Of a stretch of DNA of 6,203 bases, positions 1-6,203 are shown in pieces; within the stretch, counting starts at the first letter, position 1, and every line of letters starts with the position of its first letter. The notes under the pieces are model-generated. The model was not told the origin of the DNA, made no database searches, and was given only the letters and a program-made list of their open reading frames with translations. The DNA comes from Acidimicrobiaceae bacterium (GTDB taxonomy: Bacteria; Actinomycetota; Acidimicrobiia; Acidimicrobiales; Microtrichaceae), in assembly GCA_003514205.1 (NCBI GenBank), contig DORQ01000250.1, positions 1 through 6,203 of the forward strand. Reading direction: 5' to 3'. A program made the translations under genes and the position numbers.

Positions 1-8
1 GAGGCCCA

Positions 9-2411
9 ATGCTCGCTCGCCTAGCTCAATGGTGTTACAACAATCGCTGGAAGGTCATCGGGCTGTGGTTGTTTGCACTGGTGGCCCTGTTCGGCTGGGG
101 CGGTGCCGTTGGCACCAGCTTCGACGGTGGACGCGAGTTGCCCGCTAGCGATTCAGCCCGCGGATTCGAGCTTCTTGATCAATACTTCCCAGGTCGAGGC
201 GCCGGCCTTTCGGGTTCGATTGTCTTTCAGAGCACAGCTGGGGTGACCGATCCCGCAGTGAAAGCCGCAATGGAGGCGACGTTCGCCAAAATCGATGCTC
301 TTGGAACCAAGCCCAACGATGTCACAGTGGATTCTCCCTACGCCGAGCCCATGGGGAAGTCGCAAATCAACCCCGACGGCACCGTGGCCTTCGCCACGAT
401 CAATCTCGACAAGAAGTTCGATCAAACCGAATCGGGCAAGCTCGGGACCAAAATCGTCAAACTGCTACCCGAGATGGAGGGTCTGCGAACTGAGGTCGGT
501 GGTTCCGTGCTCGCCGAGTTCAAGCCACCCTCCTCAGAGTTGATCGGCCTGGCATTTGCAATTGTGGTCCTCATCTTGTCCTTCGGGTCGGTGCTTGCGA
601 TGGGGCTGCCGATCGCTGTTGCGCTCGCTGGCGTCGGTTCTGGGATGGCGCTGGTCATGCTGCTCTCCAACACACTCCAAATGCCCGAATTCTCCACAAC
701 GATTGGCGCAATGATTGGCCTCGGTGTGGGCATCGACTACGCGTTGTTCATCGTCACCAGATTCCGCGAAGGCCTCCACGAGGGCCTTACCCCCGAGCAC
801 GCAACCATGCGGGCCATGGACACTGCTGGGCGCTCAGTAATCTTCGCTGGCATCACCGTGGTGATCTCGCTGCTTGGCATGCTGCTCCTTGGTCTGGCAT
901 TCATCTCGGGTCTCGGGATTGCCAGCGCCGTCACTGTTGCGGTCACCATGATTGCGTCAACCACGCTTCTCCCAGCATTGCTTGGCCTCGCTCGCGAGCG
1001 AGTGGAGATCACACGCTGGCGAGGACTCATTGCGGCCGGGCTCATTGCGCTCGCCATGCTCGCAGGCGGTCTCAAGGCAGCCATGCCCGTCACTGCAACC
1101 TTGGTCGCTGCGGCAGTGATGGTGTTCGTCGCAGGCTTCGCAGTGAAACCTCTCAAGGCCTACGTACCGCCACGAAAGCATCGGCCCAACAATGAAACCA
1201 CCGCCTACAAGTGGAGCCATTTCATTCAACGCCACCCACTAGCGGCCCTGCTGTTCGGTGTGATCGTAATTGGAGTGATTGGACTGCCGATCTTCTCGCT
1301 GCGTCTCGGATTCTCCGACGATGGCAACTTCCCGGAGAACACCACCACCCGCCAGGCATACGATCTGCTTGCCGAGGGATTCGGCCCAGGATTCAACGGA
1401 CCGCTCATTGTGGTCGCCCGGGCTGAAGGTCCAAACAAGATGGCCGATATCACCAAACTTGCAGAGGCATTGAAGCAGTCTCCTGGGATCGCCCAGGTGG
1501 GCCAGCCAGTTCCCAACAACGTTGCTGATCTCGTCACGGTGACCGATCCGTCGAAGATTCCAGCAGTGATCAATGAGGCCGAAGCGTTCTTGATCCGTGT
1601 CATCCCCACTACCAGTCCGCAGAATCCCAAGACGGAGACCCTCGTCAAGGACCTCCGCTCATCGGTTGTTCCAACCGCCACCGAGGGAACAGGCCTGACG
1701 GTCAACGTGGCTGGCTACGTCGCAATCGGTATCGACTTCACCACCTATCTCAGCGAGAAGATGGTGCTGTTCTTTGTTGCAGTGCTCACGCTGAGCTTTC
1801 TGCTGCTGATGGTCGTGTTTCGTTCGCTTCTCGTGCCCCTCAAAGCAGTGATCATGAACCTGCTCTCCATTGCAGCCGCCTATGGCGTGGTGGTTGCGGT
1901 GTTCCAATGGGGATGGTTGGGCTCGCTCACTGGGATCGAGCCAGCGCCCATCGAACCGTTCCTGCCAATCATGATGTTCGCCATCGTGTTTGGCCTCTCC
2001 ATGGATTACGAAGTCTTCCTTCTCTCCCGAGTGAAAGAGGAGTATGACCGTCATGGGGATCCACGGAACTCCGTTGCCGACGGCCTCGCCGCCACAGCCC
2101 GGGTGATCACCGCCGCCGCTGCCATCATGGTGGTGGTCTTTGGATCGTTCTTGTTTGAAGAGAACCGCATTCCACAACTCTTCGGTCTCGGACTTGCTAC
2201 CGCTGTCCTGCTTGACGCAACGCTGGTTCGGATGCTGCTCGTTCCGGCAACGATGGAATTGCTCGGGGCAAAGAACTGGTGGATCCCGAAATGGCTGGAT
2301 CGGATCCTCCCACGGGTCGATATCGAGGGCACCACCTCGGAGCTCGCCGCTGCAAACTCAGCCGAAGCACCCGCCGAGCCCGCCGAACCCGCCGAGCCCG
2401 CCACAGTCTGA
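9..2411 (+). CDS. MMPL-family (RND superfamily) membrane transporter
   Basis: An 800-residue inner-membrane transporter of the MMPL branch of RND pumps, presumably driven by proton flux; the substrate (lipid, drug or other hydrophobic molecule) cannot be read from sequence. It shows the duplicated RND plan: TM1 at about 14-36, an extracytoplasmic domain 37-175, TM2-TM6 at 177-326, then TM7 at 409-430, a second extracytoplasmic domain 431-582 and TM8-TM12 at 584-747. The Asp-Tyr pairs of the family's proton relay are both present, Asp243-Tyr244 in GLGVGIDYALF and Asp666-Tyr667 in FGLSMDYEVF. Two further hydrophobic stretches (about 339-357 and 361-381) sit between the halves, giving perhaps 14 helices instead of 12. 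The tail from about 771 is polar and ends in Pro-Ala-Glu repeats. The ATG start has GAGG four bases upstream (1-4). Any promoter lies outside the window. Family assignment is firm; YdfJ-like or MmpL-like are the nearest names. Confidence 0.95.
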   Translation: MLARLAQWCYNNRWKVIGLWLFALVALFGWGGAVGTSFDGGRELPASDSARGFELLDQYFPGRGAGLSGSIVFQSTAGVTDPAVKAAMEATFAKIDALGTKPNDVTVDSPYAEPMGKSQINPDGTVAFATINLDKKFDQTESGKLGTKIVKLLPEMEGLRTEVGGSVLAEFKPPSSELIGLAFAIVVLILSFGSVLAMGLPIAVALAGVGSGMALVMLLSNTLQMPEFSTTIGAMIGLGVGIDYALFIVTRFREGLHEGLTPEHATMRAMDTAGRSVIFAGITVVISLLGMLLLGLAFISGLGIASAVTVAVTMIASTTLLPALLGLARERVEITRWRGLIAAGLIALAMLAGGLKAAMPVTATLVAAAVMVFVAGFAVKPLKAYVPPRKHRPNNETTAYKWSHFIQRHPLAALLFGVIVIGVIGLPIFSLRLGFSDDGNFPENTTTRQAYDLLAEGFGPGFNGPLIVVARAEGPNKMADITKLAEALKQSPGIAQVGQPVPNNVADLVTVTDPSKIPAVINEAEAFLIRVIPTTSPQNPKTETLVKDLRSSVVPTATEGTGLTVNVAGYVAIGIDFTTYLSEKMVLFFVAVLTLSFLLLMVVFRSLLVPLKAVIMNLLSIAAAYGVVVAVFQWGWLGSLTGIEPAPIEPFLPIMMFAIVFGLSMDYEVFLLSRVKEEYDRHGDPRNSVADGLAATARVITAAAAIMVVVFGSFLFEENRIPQLFGLGLATAVLLDATLVRMLLVPATMELLGAKNWWIPKWLDRILPRVDIEGTTSELAAANSAEAPAEPAEPAEPATV
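2373..2399 (+). repeat. Three 9-bp tandem repeats in the transporter 3' end
   Basis: Three consecutive copies of GCCGARCCC (R is G, A, G in order), preceded by a diverged copy at 2361-2372. In frame they encode repeated Ala-Glu-Pro at the extreme C-terminus of the transporter. The tail is cytoplasmic under the usual MMPL topology. Such units can change copy number by slippage without shifting the frame, so tail length may vary between strains; that variation is inference. Confidence 0.85.
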
Positions 2412-2419
2412 GGTTCGCT

Positions 2420-2431
2420 CCCCGGTAGGGG
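2420..2431 (+). promoter_or_regulatory. Small GC hairpin after the transporter stop
   Basis: CCCC (2420-2423) and GGGG (2428-2431) flank a GGTA loop, nine bases after the transporter stop codon. It abuts the larger hairpin at 2432 with no gap, so the two stems could stack in RNA. No T-run follows, so it is not an intrinsic terminator of the usual kind. The GGGG arm can instead pair with CCCC at 2445-2448 inside the neighbouring stem. Function is unproven. Confidence 0.45.
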
Positions 2432-2463
2432 CCTGAGATCCTCGCCCCAGCGGAGGTCTCAGG
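2432..2463 (+). promoter_or_regulatory. Leader hairpin covering the valS ribosome-binding region
   Basis: CCTGAGA (2432-2438) pairs with TCTCAGG (2457-2463), T2439 is bulged, CCTC (2440-2443) pairs with GAGG (2453-2456), and GC (2444-2445) pairs with GC (2450-2451) around a CCCA loop with G2452 bulged. That makes 13 base pairs in all. The 3' arm contains GAGG and most of the AGGA that precedes the valS GTG, so the folded RNA should hide the Shine-Dalgarno region. There is no following T-tract, which argues against a Rho-independent terminator. I infer a translation-control or mRNA-stability role; the pairing itself is seen directly in the sequence. Confidence 0.6.
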
Positions 2464-2464
2464 A
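2452..2464 (+). promoter_or_regulatory. valS Shine-Dalgarno candidates
   Basis: Two purine-rich motifs precede the GTG at 2470. AGGA at 2461-2464 lies five bases from it, a normal spacing. GGAGG at 2452-2456 is a stronger anti-16S match, but it lies 13 bases away. No comparable motif precedes the in-frame ATG at 2512, which is why the GTG start is preferred. Nearly all of both motifs lies in the 3' arm of the leader hairpin. Confidence 0.6.
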
Positions 2465-2469
2465 AACCA

Positions 2470-5139
2470 GTGTCAGCTCCACTGCCCCTCAGCGATAGCC
2501 TTGCCAACGCCATGGCTCACACACCTACCCCCAAGAACACCCGATCCCTCCCTGAACGTCCGACCCTTGATGGGATCGAGGCACGCTGGAGCGCCGAGTG
2601 GCGCGCCCAATCCACCTATGCGTTCGATCGAACCGCTGATCGCGACCAGGTCTTCTCGATCGACACTCCCCCACCCACAGCCTCTGGTTCGCTGCATGTT
2701 GGTCACGTGTTCAGCTACACCCACACTGACTGCATTGCCCGGTTCCAGCGCATGTCGGGCAAGTCGGTGTTCTACCCAATGGGTTGGGATGACAACGGCC
2801 TGCCGACGGAACGACGGGTCGAGAACTTCTATGGTGTCCGCTGCGATCCAACCGTGGCGTACGACCCAAACTTCACGCCGCCCACCGAGATTCCCAAGGA
2901 CCGAGGCCAGTACCAAGTCATTTCACGGCGCAACTTTGTTGACCTGTGCCTGGAGCTCACCACCATTGATGAGGTTGCGTTCGAAGACCTGTTTCGCACG
3001 CTTGGGCTCTCGGTTGACTGGGAGCAGACTTACACCACCATTGGCAGCGAAGCGCAACGTGCCAGCCAACTTGCGTTCCTTCGCAACCTTGCCCGGGGCG
3101 AGGCCTACAGCCAACAGGCGCCATGCCTGTGGGACACCACCTTCCAGACAGCGGTAGCCCAAGCAGAGCTTGAGGATCGGGACCGGCCCGGGGCGTATCA
3201 CGACATCACGTTCCACCGGACAGTCCCCGACACAACGACCGGCGAGACCACCATCACCATTTCCACCACACGTCCGGAGCTGATTGTCTCCTGTGTTGCC
3301 CTCGTCGCGCACCCTGATGATCCACGGTTCCAACCGTTGTTTGGCACGACCGTGACCTCGCCCATTTTCGGTATCGAGGTGCCGGTCTGCGCGCACGAAC
3401 TTGCCGACCCTGAGAAGGGTTCTGGCGTCGCGATGATCTGCACCTTCGGCGACACCACCGACGTGACCTGGTGGCGAGAACTCAACCTGGAGACCCGTGC
3501 AGTGATCGGTCGCGACGGCCGGTTCGCGCAGGAAGCACCGCAGTGGTGCACCACGGCTGACTCTCAAGCCGCCTATGCGAAGTTCGCTGGGAAAGCTGCG
3601 GGCGGTGCCCGCCAGGTGATGGTCGAACTCCTGAAATCCTCAGGCGATCTTCTGGGCGAACCACGCCCAATCCAACATCCAGTGAAGTTCTTCGAGAAGG
3701 GCGACAAGCCCCTTGAGATCGTCGCAACACGGCAGTGGTACATCCGCAACGGCGGCCGCGACGCTGAGGTTCGTGACGAACTGGTGGCGCGGGGCTCCGA
3801 GCTCACCTGGCATCCAGGGTTCATGCAACACCGCTACGACAACTGGGTTCAAGGCCTCAACGGGGACTGGCTGGTGAGCCGCCAGCGTTACTTCGGCGTG
3901 CCGTTCCCGATCTGGTACGCACTCAACGCCGACGGCGAACCGGACTACGACAACCCGTTGACACCTAGCGAAGCAGAGCTTCCGATCGATCCTCAGTCCC
4001 ACGTTCCCCCAGGGTTCACTGAGGAGCAACGCAATCAGCCGCACGGCTTCATGGGCGACCCCGATGTCATGGACACCTGGGCCACGAGTTCGCTCACCCC
4101 ACAGATTGCCTGTGGATGGGAGACGGACCCGGACTTGTTCGCACGGACTTTCCCAATGGATGTCCGCCCCCAAGGCCACGACATCATCCGGACCTGGCTC
4201 TTTTCCACGATGGTGCGAAGCCATTTCGAGAACGACACTGCACCCTGGAAGAACGCCGCGCTGTCGGGCTGGATTCTCGATCCGGATCGCAAGAAAATGT
4301 CCAAGTCCAAAGGCAACGTGGTCACCCCAATGGGTCTCCTCGAGACCTACGGTTCCGACGGGGTTCGCTACTGGGCGGCCTCAGGCCGACCCGGCACCGA
4401 CACAGCCTTCGATGAGAAGGAAATGAAGGTGGGGCGCCGCCTCGCCATCAAGTTGCTGAACGCCTCCTCATTTGCGCTCAACTTTGGCGGATCGATTGAT
4501 GGTCTGATCACCGAGCCGATCGATGCTGCGATGATCGCCGATCTCAATCGCCTCATTGCCGAAGCAACCGACGCGTTCGGTGGCTTTGACTATGCGCGAG
4601 CGCTGGAAAAGACCGAGGCGTTCTTCTGGTGGTTCTGCGATGACTACCTCGAGCTGGTGAAGCTTCGGGCTTACGGGGAAGGACCTGGTGCGGAGTCGGC
4701 AGCGAACGCTTTGGCTGCGGCAGCCTGCGTCCTGCAGCGGCTCCTCGCGCCGTTCATTCCCTTCGCCACCGAAGAAGTGTGGTCCTGGTGGATGGAGGGA
4801 TCGGTGCACCAAGCGGCTTGGCCGACTCCGTTGACGTCGGACTCCAACCTGCTGTCTGAGAGCAATAGTGGCCCTGGGGCGCTCGGTAACGAGGAGATGT
4901 CGCTCACCGCATTGGCCTCGGAGCTCCTGAGCGAGCTGCGCCGCATGAAGTCCGAAGCCAAGGTCTCCATGAAGACCCAGTTCGCCGAGGTGGTCATCAC
5001 CGACACCGCTGAGCGACTGGCGAACATCGAACGCTTCAAGGAAGACCTCACCGGAGTCGGCGGGATCCTCAGCCTCATCTTGCAGGAGGGTGAGTTCTCC
5101 CTACGCGGAGAATTTCCCCCGCCCGAAACCGACACCTGA
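2470..5139 (+). CDS. valS: Valyl-tRNA synthetase, type 2 (archaeal-like)
   Basis: Class Ia aminoacyl-tRNA synthetase, cytoplasmic, joining valine to tRNA-Val using ATP and clearing mischarged threonine. The 889 residues are slightly long for the family. The Rossmann core carries the HIGH-type motif HVGH (76-79, in PPPTASGSLHVGH), GWDDNGLPTERR (105-116) and, in its second half, SRQRYFGVPFPIW (470-482), GHDIIRTW (569-576) and KMSKS (609-613). The CP1 editing domain, about 240-400, keeps TTRPE (266-270) and GSGVAMICTFGD (317-328). The anticodon-binding helical domain covers about 680-830, including PFIPFATEEVW (761-771), and a short tail follows. GWDDNGLPTERR and CTFGD mark the type 2 enzyme shared by archaea, Rickettsia and many Actinomycetota, unlike the type 1 enzyme of E. 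coli. GTG is chosen because AGGA precedes it; ATG at 2512 (residue 15) would give an N-terminus closer in length to the relatives I recall. No frameshift or lost key residue is seen. Confidence 0.97.
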   Translation: MSAPLPLSDSLANAMAHTPTPKNTRSLPERPTLDGIEARWSAEWRAQSTYAFDRTADRDQVFSIDTPPPTASGSLHVGHVFSYTHTDCIARFQRMSGKSVFYPMGWDDNGLPTERRVENFYGVRCDPTVAYDPNFTPPTEIPKDRGQYQVISRRNFVDLCLELTTIDEVAFEDLFRTLGLSVDWEQTYTTIGSEAQRASQLAFLRNLARGEAYSQQAPCLWDTTFQTAVAQAELEDRDRPGAYHDITFHRTVPDTTTGETTITISTTRPELIVSCVALVAHPDDPRFQPLFGTTVTSPIFGIEVPVCAHELADPEKGSGVAMICTFGDTTDVTWWRELNLETRAVIGRDGRFAQEAPQWCTTADSQAAYAKFAGKAAGGARQVMVELLKSSGDLLGEPRPIQHPVKFFEKGDKPLEIVATRQWYIRNGGRDAEVRDELVARGSELTWHPGFMQHRYDNWVQGLNGDWLVSRQRYFGVPFPIWYALNADGEPDYDNPLTPSEAELPIDPQSHVPPGFTEEQRNQPHGFMGDPDVMDTWATSSLTPQIACGWETDPDLFARTFPMDVRPQGHDIIRTWLFSTMVRSHFENDTAPWKNAALSGWILDPDRKKMSKSKGNVVTPMGLLETYGSDGVRYWAASGRPGTDTAFDEKEMKVGRRLAIKLLNASSFALNFGGSIDGLITEPIDAAMIADLNRLIAEATDAFGGFDYARALEKTEAFFWWFCDDYLELVKLRAYGEGPGAESAANALAAAACVLQRLLAPFIPFATEEVWSWWMEGSVHQAAWPTPLTSDSNLLSESNSGPGALGNEEMSLTALASELLSELRRMKSEAKVSMKTQFAEVVITDTAERLANIERFKEDLTGVGGILSLILQEGEFSLRGEFPPPETDT

Positions 5140-5247
5140 GATTTGTCGCCGCCCTTGTGGCCACCATGTTTCCCGATCGCACGTCACTCCAGCGGGGGAA
5201 TGATAGTGATACGAAATCGATGCCTCCGTCGAACCCTCTGTCATCTT

Positions 5248-5286
5248 TGTTGGTTGAACCAGCGTAAAAATGTCGGTTGAACCAGC
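5248..5286. repeat. Pair of 16-base direct repeats, 23-base pitch
   Basis: TGTTGGTTGAACCAGC (5248-5263) and TGTCGGTTGAACCAGC (5271-5286) match at 15 of 16 positions and are separated by the A-rich seven bases GTAAAAA. Each contains GGTTGAACC, a palindrome around a central G. The pitch of 23 bases is about two helical turns, which would place two bound proteins on roughly the same DNA face. A tandem operator is therefore possible, as is a footprint of past duplication. A partial echo, AACCAGCGAACC, occurs near 5478-5489. Confidence 0.65.
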
Positions 5287-5396
5287 AAATAGTCGAGCGG
5301 GGCTATGGAATCCTCCCAAAAGGAACCACGGCCACATTGCGGCAATCGCTCGCGGTCAGTCCGTTGCTACTGCGGAATCCTTCTTGCTCACCGGTT

Positions 5397-5426
5397 CCTC
5401 CAGGATTGGCAGGCGGGCACTGGAGG
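5397..5426. repeat. Weak inverted repeat
   Basis: CCTCCAG (5397-5403) and CTGGAGG (5420-5426) could form a 7-bp stem around a 16-base loop. No T-tract follows on the plus strand. At this GC content such a pairing may arise by chance, and I assign it no role. Confidence 0.3.
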
Positions 5427-5586
5427 TAGCCACCCAAAGACCGGTCGGGCGATCAGGCTCAGGTTCGATATGTTCACAACCAGCGAACCCGGAGGCACAC
5501 CACACGACCTCGACTCGGTGATAAGTGAGTCAGTTGTTGGACTGCCTCGTATTCGAGAGCACCAGCGCTCCATAGAACCACCACAA

Positions 5587-6036
5587 GCATCGAAGACTGT
5601 CTCCCCCGCCATCGCCGAACTCGACGACACCGACCGCCAAACCTTCCAACACGATCGACGCCCTCACCACCCGCAACCAACTCCGGGCCATCCACCCAAG
5701 AGCTGGGTAGTAGCTGGCGTCAGTCGCACCCCCACGCAGACGAAGGACTTCCTCCACCAGGAGCGGCGGGTAGGTCCGCGCCGCTGCGATCACGTCCAGC
5801 TCCGCAGTCTCCTACGCCACTGTCCCTCGAGACGTAAATGTCTTCCGCTCGATCATCGTCCCGGCCTACCAGAATGAAGCTGTCGCCCGGCATATGGTCA
5901 CGGCCTCCACCATGGAACCGGAACGCCACGGCGGCCGATCACCACAGTCGCTCAGCCCGACGAGCTCTTGAAGGACCTCTTCGCTCAGACTGACCGGCAC
6001 AGGATCAACTCGCACGGATTCTTGATCGCCGGTTGA
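5587..6036 (+). pseudogene. Decayed coding remnant, unknown family
   Basis: Plus-strand coding character changes frame along this stretch. One frame gives SPAIAELDDTDRQTFQH (about 5602-5652). The next frame gives IDALTTRNQLRAIHPRAG (5654-5707), then TAG TAG at 5708-5713, and a third in-frame TAG at 5771. From 5774 to about 5935 the same frame reads VPRDVNVFRSIIVPAYQNEA and more. The first frame then resumes with PITTVAQPDELLKDLFAQT and ends at TGA 6034-6036. By my hand count, G+C at codon positions 1, 2 and 3 is about 61, 36 and 82% for 5950-6033 and 64, 55 and 75% for 5774-5938. This is the order expected of real codons in this strand. I read it as a gene broken by at least two frameshifts and several stops. 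No family is recognised. Chance open frames or an antisense gene remain possible, and the left boundary is arbitrary. Confidence 0.35.
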
Positions 6037-6203
6037 GGAGATCGCTCATCTGCTCCGCCCTCAGCCCTCCGATGCGGCAATGACCTGGATTGCGAGGGGT
6101 TGGATCCGGTCTCACCGGCCCACCCGCCGCTCGGACCTCACCAGCGGTACTCACTCCAACCTCATCGTTCGGAATCCCCTGAGCGGTCTCCCGCTTCTGT
6201 GGC
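6026..6203 (+). pseudogene. Open fragment running off the right edge, unknown
   Basis: After TGA at 6023 the frame used at 5774-5935 stays open to the window end, reading VEEIAHLLRPQPSDAAMTW and beyond. Hand-counted G+C at codon positions is about 63, 56 and 74%, weakly coding-like. The upstream remnant stops at 6034 in the other frame, so this may be its continuation after another frameshift, or the beginning of a second gene (ATG near 6080). The minus strand is also open here, so the call is tentative. Confidence 0.2.

Larger units (their letters stand above)
5140..6203. other. Region without an intact recognisable gene
   Basis: About 1.06 kb downstream of valS. Open frames exist on both strands, the longest being plus 5305-5877 (190 codons), but their predicted proteins match no family I know. 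The first half of that frame has weak codon-position bias. No hairpin with a T-run follows valS, so its terminator is not identified. The region contains the direct repeats at 5248-5286, a weak inverted repeat at 5397-5426, and a right part with broken plus-strand coding character. No tRNA or rRNA is seen. Confidence 0.6.

Noticed and set aside
2420..2463. Rho-independent terminator for the transporter gene
   Set aside because: The stems are GC-rich but no T-run follows; the next bases are AACCAGTGTC, leading straight into the valS start.
2412..2469. T-box riboswitch before valS
   Set aside because: Only 58 bases lie between the genes, there is no AGGGTGGAACCGCG-like T-box sequence, and no specifier stem is possible in that length.
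5248..5286. CRISPR repeats
   Set aside because: Only two 16-base copies with a 7-base separation; repeat and spacer are far too short and there are no cas genes.
5385..5475. tRNA gene around the GGTTCGA at 5462
   Set aside because: The T-loop-like heptamer is not flanked by a T-stem, and no acceptor or anticodon stems can be drawn.
5530..5793. Minus-strand frame reading VIAAARTYPPLLVEEVLRLR and continuing
   Set aside because: It looks protein-like, but the mirrored plus frame fits codon-position composition better (lowest G+C at its second position). The minus frame also has stops at 5812-5814 and 5866-5868.
5305..5877. 190-codon plus-strand open frame as an intact gene
   Set aside because: Its protein is rich in Arg, His, Pro and Ser, matches no family I know, has only a weak GGGG upstream, and codon-position bias moves out of this frame after about 5652. 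Only its 3' portion is used as part of the remnant call.
5869..6015. Minus-strand ribbon-helix-helix-like antitoxin (VPVSLSEEVLQELVGL)
   Set aside because: It resembles an antitoxin N-terminus superficially, but there is no Shine-Dalgarno before the GTG at 6015, the frame stops soon after, and 5950-6033 shows much stronger plus-strand codon bias.

Overview
This window looks like chromosomal DNA from a high-GC Gram-positive bacterium (Actinomycetota). By eye it is close to 60% G+C, lower than Streptomyces or Mycobacterium. An Acidimicrobiia-like lineage would fit, but that placement is inference. It rests on an MMPL-family transporter of actinobacterial style and a valyl-tRNA synthetase of the 'type 2' (archaeal-like) form that occurs in Actinomycetota.

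The left 5.1 kb holds two intact plus-strand genes in tandem. Positions 9-2411 encode an 800-residue MMPL/RND-superfamily membrane transporter. It has both Asp-Tyr proton-relay motifs, two extra predicted membrane helices between its halves, and a Pro-Ala-Glu tail built from 9-bp tandem repeats. After a 58-base gap comes valS (2470-5139, 889 residues), with intact HIGH-type, KMSKS and editing-domain motifs. The genes have no obvious functional link; cotranscription is possible because the gap is short and shows no terminator.

The gap is the most interesting short element. It holds a small GC hairpin directly followed by a 13-bp bulged hairpin (2432-2463). The 3' arm of the larger hairpin contains both Shine-Dalgarno candidates of valS, and a competing pairing could open it. 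This resembles a translation-control leader, but it is far too short for a T-box and has no T-box sequence.

The right end (5140-6203) has no intact gene that I can defend. It contains a pair of 16-base near-identical direct repeats spaced 23 bases apart (5248-5286), a weak hairpin, and a stretch from about 5587 to the window end where plus-strand coding character moves between two frames and is broken by stops. I read this stretch as a decayed gene, or two, of unknown family. I found no tRNA, rRNA, CRISPR array or complete mobile element.
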